Positions 23,444-31,700 of a DNA stretch of 42,555 bases are shown one piece after another. A model generated the notes under the pieces. That model worked only from the letters and a program-made list of their open reading frames with translations, was not told the DNA's origin and did no database searches. The stretch's first letter is position 1. Every line of letters begins with the position of its first letter. The DNA comes from Betaproteobacteria bacterium UBA5582. GTDB taxonomy: Bacteria > Pseudomonadota > Gammaproteobacteria > Burkholderiales > Rhodocyclaceae. Location of the stretch: NCBI GenBank assembly GCA_002425245.1, contig DILW01000122.1, positions 1 through 42,555 on the forward strand. Reading direction: 5' to 3'. The position numbers were made by a program, and so were the translations under genes.

Positions 23444-23472
23444 ATGATACCTTATAACGCTTTCGTTTTTAA
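23444..23472 (-). promoter_or_regulatory. Probable sigma-70 promoter of mreB
   Basis: On the minus strand, TTAAAA (23467-23472) and TATCAT (23444-23449) are separated by exactly 17 bases. The AT-rich stretch stands out in this GC-rich gap between the divergent mreB and gatC genes. The predicted start would give an mreB leader of about 35 bases. The overlapping plus-strand TATAAC (23453-23458) may serve gatC, but it lacks a good -35 box. Confidence 0.5.
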
Positions 23473-23506
23473 GACTTTGTGCGCTGCAGAATGTCTTTTT
23501 CAAGCC

Positions 23507-23794
23507 ATGTCGCTTACACCAGAACAGGTTAAACGGATCGCTCATCTCGCCCGCATCGAGGTCAGCGAAGCCGAGGCTCTGACCACCCAGGGCCATCTCA
23601 ACGGGATTTTCGCGTTGATCGAGCAGATGCAGGCAGTCGATACCACGGGCGTCGAACCGATGGCTCATGCTCAGGACGTTTCCCAGCGTCTGCGCACCGA
23701 CGTCGTCAGCGAATCCGACCGGCGCGCCGCCTACCAGGCTGTCGCCCCGGAAGCCGAGGCGGGTCTGTATCTGGTACCGAAGGTGATCGAATGA
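23507..23794 (+). CDS. gatC: Asp-tRNA(Asn)/Glu-tRNA(Gln) amidotransferase subunit C
   Basis: A 95-residue protein, standard size for GatC, starting MSLTPEQVKRIAHLARIEVSE and ending GLYLVPKVIE. GatC stabilises GatA and helps bridge it to GatB in the complex that amidates misacylated Glu-tRNA(Gln) or Asp-tRNA(Asn). Its stop overlaps the gatA start by 4 bases (ATGA). Confidence 0.96.
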   Translation: MSLTPEQVKRIAHLARIEVSEAEALTTQGHLNGIFALIEQMQAVDTTGVEPMAHAQDVSQRLRTDVVSESDRRAAYQAVAPEAEAGLYLVPKVIE

Positions 23795-25248
23795 TCGACA
23801 AGACACTGAAGCAACTGGCGCAGGCGCTGGCGGCGAAGGAAATCTCCAGCGTCGAGTTGAGCACGCTGTTCCTCGACCGGATCGAGAGGTTGAACCCCGA
23901 CATCAACGCCTTTGTCACCGTTGACCGTGAACAAACGCTGAGCATGGCTGCTGCCGCTGATGCGCGCATTGCTGCCGGCACGGCCGGGCCGCTGACCGGT
24001 ATTCCGATCGCTCAGAAGGACATCTTCTGCGCCGAAGGCTGGCGTACCACCTGCGGCTCGAAGATGCTCGCCGACTTCGTCGCGCCATACAACGCGACGG
24101 TGATCGAAAAGATGCACCGTGACGCCGGTCTGGTCCTGCTTGGCAAAACCAATATGGACGAGTTCGCGATGGGCTCGTCGAATGAGACTTCCTTCTTCGG
24201 CCCGGTGAAAAACCCCTGGGACCGTACGCGTGTTCCCGGTGGTTCGTCGGGCGGTTCAGCCGCGGCGGTCGCCGCCCGTCTGGCGCCAGCGGCGACCGGC
24301 ACCGACACCGGCGGCTCGATCCGCCAGCCGGCGGCGCTGTGCAACCTGACCGGCCTCAAGCCGACCTACGGTGTCGTCTCGCGCTACGGCATGATTGCCT
24401 ACGCTTCGTCGCTTGATCAGGGCGGCCCGATGGGTGCCACCGCCGAGGATTGCGCGCTGCTGCTCAACACCATGGCCGGCTTCGACGTGCGCGACTCGAC
24501 CTCGCTCGAACGCCCGGCCGAGGATTACACGCGCAATCTTGAGCAGCCGCTGGCCGGCCTGCGTATCGGCCTGCCCAAAGAGTTCTTCGCCGCCGGTTGC
24601 GATGCCGGGGTGATGGCCACGGTGCAGGAAGCGATCAACGAATACCGCCGGCTCGGCGCGACCATCGTCGATGTCTCGCTGCCCAACTCGCACCTCTCGG
24701 TGCCGGCCTACTACGTCATTGCGCCGGCCGAGGCGAGCTCGAACCTGAGCCGTTTCGACGGCGTTCGCTATGGCTACCGCGCGCCGGATTACGGCAACCT
24801 CGACGACATGTACATGAAGACGCGGGCGCAGGGTTTCGGCGAGGAGGTCAAGCGCCGCATCCTGATCGGCACCTACGTCCTCTCGCACGGCTACTACGAC
24901 GCCTACTACCTGCAGGCGCAGCGTATCCGCCGCTTGATCGCCAACGATTTCGTCGAGGCTTTCAAATCCTGCGACGTGATCCTCGGGCCGACCTCGCCGA
25001 CGACCGCGTTCAAGCTCGGCGAAAAGTCCGCCGACCCGGTGCAGATGTATCTCTCAGACATCTACACCATCGCCGTCAACCTGGCCGGCCTGCCAGGCAT
25101 GGCGTTGCCTTGCGGTTTTGCTGGCGACCTGCCAGTTGGCCTGCAACTGATCGGCAACTATTTTGACGAGGCACGCCTGCTCAACGTTGCCCATCGCTAT
25201 CAGCAGGCCACCGACTGGCACCTGCGTTCACCGCGAGGCATCGAATAA
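23791..25248 (+). CDS. gatA: Asp-tRNA(Asn)/Glu-tRNA(Gln) amidotransferase subunit A
   Basis: A 485-residue amidase-signature enzyme. The Ser-cisSer-Lys machinery lies in the glycine/serine-rich block: GGSSGGSAAAVAARL and DTGGSIRQPAALCNLTGLKPTYG, with the catalytic lysine upstream in IAQKD. GatA releases ammonia from glutamine for the transamidation carried out by GatB. It is coupled to gatC by a 4-base overlap. It is followed after one base by the start codon of a lipoprotein gene rather than directly by gatB. Confidence 0.97.
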   Translation: MIDKTLKQLAQALAAKEISSVELSTLFLDRIERLNPDINAFVTVDREQTLSMAAAADARIAAGTAGPLTGIPIAQKDIFCAEGWRTTCGSKMLADFVAPYNATVIEKMHRDAGLVLLGKTNMDEFAMGSSNETSFFGPVKNPWDRTRVPGGSSGGSAAAVAARLAPAATGTDTGGSIRQPAALCNLTGLKPTYGVVSRYGMIAYASSLDQGGPMGATAEDCALLLNTMAGFDVRDSTSLERPAEDYTRNLEQPLAGLRIGLPKEFFAAGCDAGVMATVQEAINEYRRLGATIVDVSLPNSHLSVPAYYVIAPAEASSNLSRFDGVRYGYRAPDYGNLDDMYMKTRAQGFGEEVKRRILIGTYVLSHGYYDAYYLQAQRIRRLIANDFVEAFKSCDVILGPTSPTTAFKLGEKSADPVQMYLSDIYTIAVNLAGLPGMALPCGFAGDLPVGLQLIGNYFDEARLLNVAHRYQQATDWHLRSPRGIE

Positions 25249-25249
25249 G

Positions 25250-25783
25250 ATGCGCTTACCGATTTCCGCCCTGCTTCTCAGCCTGCTCATGGCTGCCTGT
25301 TCAACGCCGCCGTCGGCGCCGGATTCCGTCCCTGAGCCAGCCGCGAAGACGGCCCCGTCAGCGGCCGAGTCCACGCCGAAGTTCAAGAATTCGACGCTGA
25401 AATACCTGGCCAACCGCAACCTGAAGCCGCAGCCGACGCGGCCGCTGAATGTCCGCTCGCGGTGTTCGCACAGCGATGCGATCGGGACCGTCACCCGGCT
25501 CAACCTGCTGGTCAAGGAGGCCGAAGTCAAATCCTTTGACGCCCGGGTCAGCATGAAGGGGCACGGCACCTGCTCCTTCAACATGCAGGACTTTGCCCAG
25601 GACGCCAAGTTGCCGCAGGTCCTGTTGCGGCACAAGAAGGATAACAACTGTACCGTCCGCATGTGGGAGCAGGGGCACAACGTGACCATCGCCTTCAACA
25701 GTTGTCGGAACTCCTGCGAGGGCAAGGCATTCGACTATCTCTGGCCGGTCGTCGTCGACGCACGCAACGGTCGCTGTCACTGA
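25250..25783 (+). CDS. Cysteine-rich lipoprotein of unknown function inside the gat operon
   Basis: A 177-residue predicted lipoprotein. The signal peptide MRLPISALLLSLLMAAC has a lipobox with the lipidated Cys17. A Pro/Ala-rich linker runs to about residue 60, and the compact C-terminal domain (about 65-177) contains six cysteines (72, 108, 134, 152, 156, 176). An even number in an exported domain suggests up to three disulphides. I do not recognise the domain. The start codon lies one base after the gatA stop and the gene ends 12 bases before gatB, so it is embedded in the tRNA amidotransferase operon. A periplasmic or outer-membrane protein has no obvious link to tRNA amidation. The upstream in-frame codon at 25163 lies inside gatA and is rejected. 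Confidence 0.85.
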   Translation: MRLPISALLLSLLMAACSTPPSAPDSVPEPAAKTAPSAAESTPKFKNSTLKYLANRNLKPQPTRPLNVRSRCSHSDAIGTVTRLNLLVKEAEVKSFDARVSMKGHGTCSFNMQDFAQDAKLPQVLLRHKKDNNCTVRMWEQGHNVTIAFNSCRNSCEGKAFDYLWPVVVDARNGRCH

Positions 25784-25795
25784 ACGGAATCAAGC

Positions 25796-27250
25796 ATGAC
25801 TCAATGGGAAGTTGTCATCGGTATCGAGACCCACGCACAACTGGCGACGGTTTCGAAGATTTTCTCCGGCGCTTCGACCGCCTTCGGCGCGGCGCCGAAT
25901 ACCCAGGCCTGCGCCGTCGATCTTGCCCTGCCTGGCGTCCTGCCGGTACTGAATCGCCAGGCCGTCGAGTGCGCAATCCGCTTCGGTCTGGCAATCGGAG
26001 CCCAGGTCGCGCCGAAATCGGTGTTCGCCCGCAAGAATTACTTCTATCCTGACCTGCCCAAGGGCTATCAGATCAGTCAGTTCGAGCTGCCAGTGGTCCA
26101 GGGTGGTGCGCTGACGGTCCAGGTGGGTAGCGGCGACAAGGCTTACGAAAAGACCATCACGCTGACCCGCGCTCATCTCGAAGAAGATGCCGGCAAGTCG
26201 CTGCACGAGGATTTCCACGGCAAGTCGGGGATCGACCTCAACCGGGCCGGTACCCCCTTGCTTGAAATCGTCACCGAGCCGGACATGCGTTCGTCCGACG
26301 AAGCCGTCGCCTACGCCCGCGCCCTGCATGCCCTGGTCCAGTGGATCGGCATCTGCGACGGCAACATGCAGGAAGGTTCCTTCCGTTGCGATGCCAACGT
26401 TTCGGTCCGCCCCAGGGGGCAGGCCGAGTTCGGTACGCGGCGCGAGATCAAGAACCTCAACTCCTTCCGTTTCCTCAAGGAAGCCATCGACTACGAAGTC
26501 CAGTGGCAGATCAACGAAATCGAAGAAGGGCGCAAGATCCAGCAGGCCACCGTGCTGTTCGACCCCGATACCGGCGCGACGCGGACCATGCGCACCAAGG
26601 AAGATGCGCACGACTATCGCTATTTCCCCGATCCCGATCTGCTGCCCCTGGTCATTGATGAATCCTGGATCGACCGCGTACGTGGCGAGCTGCCCGAATT
26701 GCCGCAGCAGATGCGTGAGCGCTTCTGCGCCGAGCTGGGCCTGTCGGCCTACGATGCCGCAACGCTGACCGCCAGTCAGGACATCGCCGCTTATTACGAA
26801 GCGACCCTGGCCGTTGCCGGGCTGGCCAATGCCAAGCCCTGTGCCAACTGGGTGATGGTCGATCTGGCTGCCCGCCTTAACAAGGAAGGTCGCGAAATCG
26901 CCGCTGCGCCGGTGTCGCCGCAACAACTGGGCGGGCTGATCCAGCGGATTGCCGATGGCACCATTTCCAACAACATTGCCAAAAAAGTGTTCGAAGCGCT
27001 GTGGAGTGGAGAGGGCGCAACGGCCGACGAAGTCATCGAGAAGCAGGGGCTGCGGCAGATCACCGACAGTGGCGCCATCGAGGCGCTGGTCGACGAAGTG
27101 CTGGCGGCGAATGCGGCGAACGTCGCCGAATATCGGGCCGGCAAGGAAAAGGCTTTCAATGCTCTGGTCGGCCAGGTGATGAAGGCGGCCAAGGGCAAGG
27201 CCAACCCGCAGCAGGTCAATGAGCTGCTGAAGAGGAAGCTGGCGGGCTAG
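25796..27250 (+). CDS. gatB: Asp-tRNA(Asn)/Glu-tRNA(Gln) amidotransferase subunit B
   Basis: A 484-residue GatB. The N-terminal cradle domain carries the kinase/transamidase motifs EVVIGIETHAQL and FARKNYFYPDLPKGYQISQ and the conserved cysteine-containing GNMQEGSFRCDANVS. The C-terminal YqeY-like tail ends VNELLKRKLAG. It activates the tRNA-bound Glu or Asp and receives ammonia from GatA. The 3' end overlaps the convergent DUF4124-like gene by 35 bases. Confidence 0.97.
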   Translation: MTQWEVVIGIETHAQLATVSKIFSGASTAFGAAPNTQACAVDLALPGVLPVLNRQAVECAIRFGLAIGAQVAPKSVFARKNYFYPDLPKGYQISQFELPVVQGGALTVQVGSGDKAYEKTITLTRAHLEEDAGKSLHEDFHGKSGIDLNRAGTPLLEIVTEPDMRSSDEAVAYARALHALVQWIGICDGNMQEGSFRCDANVSVRPRGQAEFGTRREIKNLNSFRFLKEAIDYEVQWQINEIEEGRKIQQATVLFDPDTGATRTMRTKEDAHDYRYFPDPDLLPLVIDESWIDRVRGELPELPQQMRERFCAELGLSAYDAATLTASQDIAAYYEATLAVAGLANAKPCANWVMVDLAARLNKEGREIAAAPVSPQQLGGLIQRIADGTISNNIAKKVFEALWSGEGATADEVIEKQGLRQITDSGAIEALVDEVLAANAANVAEYRAGKEKAFNALVGQVMKAAKGKANPQQVNELLKRKLAG

Positions 27251-27878
27251 GCGGCGTTGGCTGGCTGGGGAGGCGCCCGGTCAACTCGAAGTAGCGCCGG
27301 CGGTCGTTGTCGTACTTGGCGCGGATGGCGTCGAGTTCCTTGCGCTTGACCTGGATCAGCTCCTGCTGCAAGCGGATTTCGTGGCCCACCGTGCGCAGCT
27401 TGACGTCGAGTTCGGCCGGCACCGTGCCGCGCTTGTAGAACTCGGCCTCTTCGGCGAGTTTGCGCTGGCGTTGCTGTAAATCGCGGATTTTCGCGGTGGC
27501 GTTCTGGATGCTCAGCTTGACGTCGCTTTCGCTCTTCTGCTGGGCGATGTCGATGTCCTCGGCGGTGGCATAAGTGGTCAGCAAAGCCTGGTCGATCCGC
27601 CGTTGCTCCAGCCGTTTTTCCTCTTCCTCGCGCTTGCGTTCGGCTTCTGCGGCGGCGGCAGCTTTTTGCTCGGCGGTCAGTGGTGCGGGGACATTGCGGG
27701 TCAGGTTGCCGGCCCGGTCGTAAATCCGGTAGGCCTGCCCCCGGCACTGCTGCGGCAGCGTGTCGGCACAAATGCGACGACCACCACCCGGCTCGTTGCA
27801 ACAGTAAAGCTCTCCCGACGCCGCCCAGGCCGGCGTAGCCAGCAGGGCAAGCAGGAGGGGGGCGAGGTGGTTACGCAT
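27216..27878 (-). CDS. Exported DUF4124-like coiled-coil protein
   Basis: A 220-residue secreted protein. A signal peptide (MRNHLAPLLLALLATPAWAA) is followed by a small cysteine-containing domain (Cys26, Cys27, Cys37, Cys45; ending YRIYDRAGNLTRNVP), which resembles the N-terminal part of DUF4124 proteins. A long charged coiled-coil (about 65-205) and a Pro/Ser tail follow. The function is unknown. The ATG at 27878 overlaps the pyrE stop by 8 bases, so it is likely co-transcribed with pyrE. Its last 35 bases are antisense to the end of gatB. Codons further upstream in the same frame run through pyrE and are rejected. Confidence 0.8.
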   Translation of the reverse strand: MRNHLAPLLLALLATPAWAASGELYCCNEPGGGRRICADTLPQQCRGQAYRIYDRAGNLTRNVPAPLTAEQKAAAAAEAERKREEEEKRLEQRRIDQALLTTYATAEDIDIAQQKSESDVKLSIQNATAKIRDLQQRQRKLAEEAEFYKRGTVPAELDVKLRTVGHEIRLQQELIQVKRKELDAIRAKYDNDRRRYFELTGRLPSQPTPPSPPASSSAAH

Positions 27879-28512
27879 CGACACCGTAGCGTTCCCGGTA
27901 AGCGGAAACCGCCGCCCGATGGTCGGCGAATTCGTCATGTTGGCCAAGGAATTGCAACAGGTCGCGCAGGCCGGCGACGGCCAGCACCGGGATGCCGTAA
28001 TCGCGTTGAACCTCCTGGACGGCCGACAACTCGCCCTGACCCCGTTCCTGTCGGTCAAGGGCGATTAATACGCCGGCCGGCGTGGCGCCAGCAGCACGAA
28101 TCAGCTCGACCGATTCGCGGACCGAGGTGCCGGCGGAAATCACGTCGTCCACGATGAGAACGCGGCCCTGCAGCGGTGCGCCGACAATGGTGCCGCCTTC
28201 GCCGTGGTCCTTTGCTTCCTTGCGATTGAAGGCAAAGGGATAGTTGTTGCCGGCCCTGGCCAGCGCGATGGATATTGCCGCAACCAGCGGGATGCCCTTG
28301 TAGGCAGGGCCGAACAGCATGTCGAAGTCGACGCTGCCGGCTTGCGCTGCTTTCGCGTAGAATTCGGCGAGCCGCCCGAGCGAAGCGCCATCGTTGAACA
28401 GGCCGGCGTTGAAGAAGTAGGGCGACAGCCGCCCGGCCTTGGTCTTGAATTCGCCAAAACGCAGTACCTTGCACTGCAAGGCGAACTCGATGAACTCCTG
28501 ACGAAAATCCAT
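27871..28512 (-). CDS. pyrE: Orotate phosphoribosyltransferase
   Basis: A 213-residue enzyme of the same length as E. coli PyrE. The PRPP-binding signature VLIVDDVISAGTSVRESVE is intact near residues 119-137, and the flexible loop FNRKEAKDHGEGGTIVG carries the catalytic lysine. It makes orotidine 5'-monophosphate in pyrimidine synthesis. The start ATG 28512 (MDFRQEFIEFAL) matches the family start; the longer open frame reaches across the divergent exonuclease gene and is rejected. It is divergent from xth with 40 bases between start codons, so the promoters must overlap. Confidence 0.96.
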   Translation of the reverse strand: MDFRQEFIEFALQCKVLRFGEFKTKAGRLSPYFFNAGLFNDGASLGRLAEFYAKAAQAGSVDFDMLFGPAYKGIPLVAAISIALARAGNNYPFAFNRKEAKDHGEGGTIVGAPLQGRVLIVDDVISAGTSVRESVELIRAAGATPAGVLIALDRQERGQGELSAVQEVQRDYGIPVLAVAGLRDLLQFLGQHDEFADHRAAVSAYRERYGVDA

Positions 28513-28552
28513 AAATCTCCAGTTCCGGTCCGGAAACGACCGACACCGCGCA

Positions 28553-29350
28553 ATGTTACGCATCATCTCCCTGAACCTCAATGGCATCCGTTCCGCCTGG
28601 AACAAAAACCTCCTGCCCTGGCTGCAGCAACAGCATGCCGATGTCGTCTGCGTGCAGGAACTCAAAGCCCAGCTTGCCGACCTGAGCCCGGAAATGTGCT
28701 CGCCCGATGGCATGCATGCAAATTACCACCCCGCCGAAAAAAAGGGCTACAGCGGTGTCGGTATCTGGAGCCGTGAAGCGCCACTCGGCGTTGTCGCCGG
28801 TTTCGGCGGTGGTGAGTTCGATAGCGAAGGTCGCTACCTGCGCGCTGATTTTGGCAATCTGTCGGTGATTTCCCTCTATCTTCCTTCCGGCTCGTCCTCG
28901 CCGGAACGGCAGGAAGCAAAGTTCCGCTTTCTCGAAGTTTTTTTCCCAAAAATGCAGGCCTTGCGAGCCGAGGGCAGGGAAATAGTGATCTGCGGCGACT
29001 GGAACATAGCGCATCGGGAAATTGACCTGAAGAACTGGAAATCGAACCAGAAGAACTCCGGTTTTCTCCCCGAAGAGCGGGCCTGGTTGACCCGTGTCTT
29101 CGATGAGCTGGGCTGGGTAGACGTCTATCGGCGCCTGTATCCCGAGGCTGCTGGCGAGTCCTACACTTGGTGGAGCAACCGCGGACAGGCCTGGGCCAAG
29201 AATGTCGGTTGGCGTATCGACTACCAGATTGCCACCCCGGGTATTGCCGCATGCGCCCGCCAGGCGAGTGTGTTCAAGGACACGCGATTTTCCGATCATG
29301 CGCCGCTGATCATCGACTACGACTGGGTTCCGGCGTGCAATGCGAATTGA
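28553..29350 (+). CDS. xth: Exodeoxyribonuclease III (AP endonuclease family)
   Basis: A 265-residue exonuclease-endonuclease-phosphatase family enzyme. Visible catalytic motifs are LNLNGIRSA, the metal-binding Glu in VCVQELKAQ, the CGDWNIAH segment with Asp and Asn, and the C-terminal FSDHAPLIIDYDW with the Asp-His pair. It would cleave DNA at abasic sites and act as a 3'-5' exonuclease in base excision repair. LDLKNWKSNQKNSGFLPEE-like sequence (IDLKNWKSNQKNSG) is typical of the XthA/ExoA branch. Short divergent spacing to pyrE is common in this lineage. Confidence 0.94.
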   Translation: MLRIISLNLNGIRSAWNKNLLPWLQQQHADVVCVQELKAQLADLSPEMCSPDGMHANYHPAEKKGYSGVGIWSREAPLGVVAGFGGGEFDSEGRYLRADFGNLSVISLYLPSGSSSPERQEAKFRFLEVFFPKMQALRAEGREIVICGDWNIAHREIDLKNWKSNQKNSGFLPEERAWLTRVFDELGWVDVYRRLYPEAAGESYTWWSNRGQAWAKNVGWRIDYQIATPGIAACARQASVFKDTRFSDHAPLIIDYDWVPACNAN

Positions 29351-29411
29351 TTTAAGGCGCCGGAAGGGCTAACCTGTAATTCCCATAACCGCATGCAGAC
29401 GAGGTTCGAAA

Positions 29412-29726
29412 ATGTCAGAACAAATGACCACCGCCAACAAGGACAAACTGGTTTCCGACCTGCGTGTCGTGATTTCCGATACCGAAGAGCTCCTGCGCGC
29501 CACCACCGGTGTCGCCGGCGAGAAGGTGGGTGAGTTGCGTGAGCGCCTTACCGTCCGTTTGCGCGACGCGAAGGAACGTATCGTTGACCTGGAACACGCC
29601 GTGATCGACAAGACCAAGGCGGCTGCCCGGGCAACCGACGATTTCGTGCATGACGAGCCGTGGAAAGCGGTTGGCGTCGCTGCTGTTGTCGGTCTCGCTC
29701 TGGGTGTGCTGATCGGTCGCCGTTAA
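29412..29726 (+). CDS. DUF883 / ElaB-YqjD-type membrane-anchored protein
   Basis: A 104-residue protein with a long amphipathic helical N-terminal part (about 10-75) and one C-terminal membrane segment, WKAVGVAAVVGLALGVLIGRR. This is the ElaB/YqjD/YgaM (DUF883) pattern. E. coli relatives are stationary-phase inner-membrane proteins, and some bind ribosomes. It starts the trio DUF883-yqjE-yqjK, found together in many proteobacteria. GAGG precedes the ATG by about eight bases. Confidence 0.9.
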   Translation: MSEQMTTANKDKLVSDLRVVISDTEELLRATTGVAGEKVGELRERLTVRLRDAKERIVDLEHAVIDKTKAAARATDDFVHDEPWKAVGVAAVVGLALGVLIGRR

Positions 29727-29730
29727 TCGG

Positions 29731-30135
29731 ATGTCCGGTCAGTTGCCTCCCGAAGAAGCGGCTCGCGCGGGACTGTTCTCGTCCCTCAAGAATGTTCTCG
29801 CCACGCTCCTGTCGATCGGCAGGACGCGAGCGGAACTGCTTGCTGTCGAAATCGAGGAAGAGAAGTACCGCTTGATCGCGATGTGGGGCAAGGCCATCGG
29901 TGCGGCCTTCCTGATTGCCCTCGGCGTGATCATGGCGGTATTCAGTCTGGCGCTGGCGTTCTGGGAGCAGCGGGTAGTGGTTTTCGGACTGTTCGCCGCC
30001 TTGTTCTTCGTCGGCGCTGCGGTGCTGGTGTTTTCCCTGCGCCAGCAGGCGAAATCCCCGAGCCGCTTGTTCCGCACCAGTCTGTCGGAACTCGATGCCG
30101 ACATCGCCCAGTTGCGCGGCGCGAACCGGGAATGA
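29731..30135 (+). CDS. yqjE: YqjE-like phage-holin-superfamily membrane protein
   Basis: A 134-residue protein with two central membrane helices (about 48-72 and 78-100) and charged ends. It matches the YqjE/phage holin III-like family (DUF1469) in size and layout. No phage genes are near, so this is a chromosomal membrane protein rather than a lysis holin. It starts four bases after the DUF883 stop and overlaps yqjK by 4 bases. Its role in the envelope is unknown. Confidence 0.85.
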   Translation: MSGQLPPEEAARAGLFSSLKNVLATLLSIGRTRAELLAVEIEEEKYRLIAMWGKAIGAAFLIALGVIMAVFSLALAFWEQRVVVFGLFAALFFVGAAVLVFSLRQQAKSPSRLFRTSLSELDADIAQLRGANRE

Positions 30136-30422
30136 ACGAGAAACTGCTTGAGCTGGCAGCCCGCCGCGGTGCCCTGGCGGCGCGCATTGTCCAGCAGCGC
30201 GAGACGCTGGCCCGCGAAGCCGATGCCCTGAGCGGCGTGTTTTCTGCCGGCGATGCTGTCCTTCGCGGCATTGATTGGCTCAAACAACATCCGTTGGCGG
30301 TTGGCACTGCGGTTGCTGGCGCCGTGGCACTGCGCCCGCGGCGAGCCCTGCGCTGGGCGCGCCGCGGCTTCTTCATGTGGCGCGGCTGGAAGGCCGTGCG
30401 CAATTCCCTGGCGCGACTCTGA
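30132..30422 (+). CDS. yqjK: YqjK-like protein
   Basis: A 96-residue basic protein, starting MNEKLLELAARRGALAARIVQQRE, with one moderately hydrophobic stretch (HPLAVGTAVAGAVALRP, about 55-71) and an Arg-rich C-terminus. The features and its place after yqjE match the YqjK family. The ATG at 30132 overlaps the yqjE stop (ATGA); the longer in-frame opening lies inside yqjE. It ends only 6 bases from the convergent ampG stop, with no obvious terminator between them. Confidence 0.8.
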   Translation: MNEKLLELAARRGALAARIVQQRETLAREADALSGVFSAGDAVLRGIDWLKQHPLAVGTAVAGAVALRPRRALRWARRGFFMWRGWKAVRNSLARL

Positions 30423-30428
30423 CGCGCT

Positions 30429-31700
30429 TCAGTTTGCTGGCTGGCGCTGCTCGTCCTGTTCCGACCAGGGTGCTACTTTCAGCAACAGCAGCATGCCGGG
30501 AATAGCCAGGAAAAAACACAGCCAGAAGAACTGCGTCCACCCCATGGCTTCGACCAACCAGCCGGCAGTGGCATTGATGAAGGTGCGCGGAACCGCCATC
30601 AGGCTGGTGAATAGTGCGAGCTGGGTGGCCGTGTAAGCCGGGTGCGTGGTCCGTGCCATGAAAGCCACGAAAGCAGTGGTGCCGAGTCCGGCGCCAACGG
30701 CCTCGCCGGCGATGACGATGGCCAGCGTTGCAAGGCGGGCCGGATTCGATTCGCCGGGACCGATCCAGGCCATCCAGACAAATCCCAGGATGGTGACGAA
30801 CTGGACCAGGCCGAACAGCCACAAGGCGCGGTTGATCCCCAGCTTGATCATCCAGATGCCGCCGAGGATGCCACCGATAACCATCGGCCACAGCCCGGCG
30901 TTCTTGGCAATCACCCCGATTTCGGTCTTGGTGTAGCCCATGTCCAGGTAGAACGGGGTGGCCAGGGCAGTGCACAATGAATCGCCGAGCTTGTAGAAGA
31001 ACAGGAAGGCAAGCACCAGCAAGGCCGATTGCACGCCATGACGGCCGAAGAATTCGCGAAAGGGTTCAACCACGGCGTCGCGTAGCGTGCGTGGGGTGTT
31101 CGCGGCAGCGAGCGGTTCCTTGACCGACAGCGTCATCAGCAGGCCGGGAATCATGAAGGCGGCGGTGATCACGAACACCTGACTCCACGGCAGATGGTCG
31201 GCGAGGATCAGCGATAGCGAGCCGGGAACCAGCCCGGCGATGCGGTAGGCATTGACGTGGATGGCGTTGCCCAGACCGAGTTCATGGTCGGGCAGGATTT
31301 CGCGCCGGAAAGCGTCGAGCGCGATGTCCTGGGTGGCCGAGAGAAAAGCTAGCAAGGCGGTCAGGCCGATCACCAGCGAAAGATTTTCTACCGGCGACAA
31401 CTGGCCAAGCCAGCCGATGGCGGCAATCAGCCCGATCTGCGAAACGAACATCCAGCTGCGGCGTCGTCCCAGCCAGGGCAGGATGCCGTAGCGGTCGAGT
31501 AGTGGCGCCCACAGAAATTTCCAGGTGTAGGGGAACTGAATCAGGGCAAAGGCACCGATGGCGCGCAGCGAAAGCCCTTCGGTCTTCAACCAGGCGGGCA
31601 CCAGGTTGAGCAACAGGTAGAGCGGCAGGCCCGAGGCAAAACCGGTGAAGATGCAGATCAGCATCCGCCGGTTCCACATCGCGTTCAACCAGGCGGGCAT
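30429..31700 (-). CDS. ampG: AmpG-family muropeptide permease (MFS)
   Basis: A 423-residue protein with about twelve membrane helices. The AmpG family signature is clear: LICIFTGFASGLPLYLLLNL at the start, FAFLIQFPYTWKFLWAPLLDRY-like sequence (residues about 50-70) and the SATQDIALDAFRREIL segment. AmpG imports anhydro-muropeptides for cell-wall recycling, which also feeds AmpC beta-lactamase induction where present. The start ATG shares one base with the metW stop (TGATG), so it is translationally coupled to metX-metW. That implies it also falls under the SAM-II riboswitch. No ampR or ampC is seen here. Confidence 0.9.
   Translation of the reverse strand: MPAWLNAMWNRRMLICIFTGFASGLPLYLLLNLVPAWLKTEGLSLRAIGAFALIQFPYTWKFLWAPLLDRYGILPWLGRRRSWMFVSQIGLIAAIGWLGQLSPVENLSLVIGLTALLAFLSATQDIALDAFRREILPDHELGLGNAIHVNAYRIAGLVPGSLSLILADHLPWSQVFVITAAFMIPGLLMTLSVKEPLAAANTPRTLRDAVVEPFREFFGRHGVQSALLVLAFLFFYKLGDSLCTALATPFYLDMGYTKTEIGVIAKNAGLWPMVIGGILGGIWMIKLGINRALWLFGLVQFVTILGFVWMAWIGPGESNPARLATLAIVIAGEAVGAGLGTTAFVAFMARTTHPAYTATQLALFTSLMAVPRTFINATAGWLVEAMGWTQFFWLCFFLAIPGMLLLLKVAPWSEQDEQRQPAN

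Noticed and set aside
22067..23794. Long plus-strand frame joining antisense mreC/mreB sequence to gatC
   Set aside because: Only the last 95 codons are a gene (gatC); the rest is opposite mreB and mreC.
29731..30135. Phage holin as evidence of a prophage
   Set aside because: The gene belongs to the chromosomal DUF883-yqjE-yqjK trio and no other phage gene, integrase or attachment site is present.
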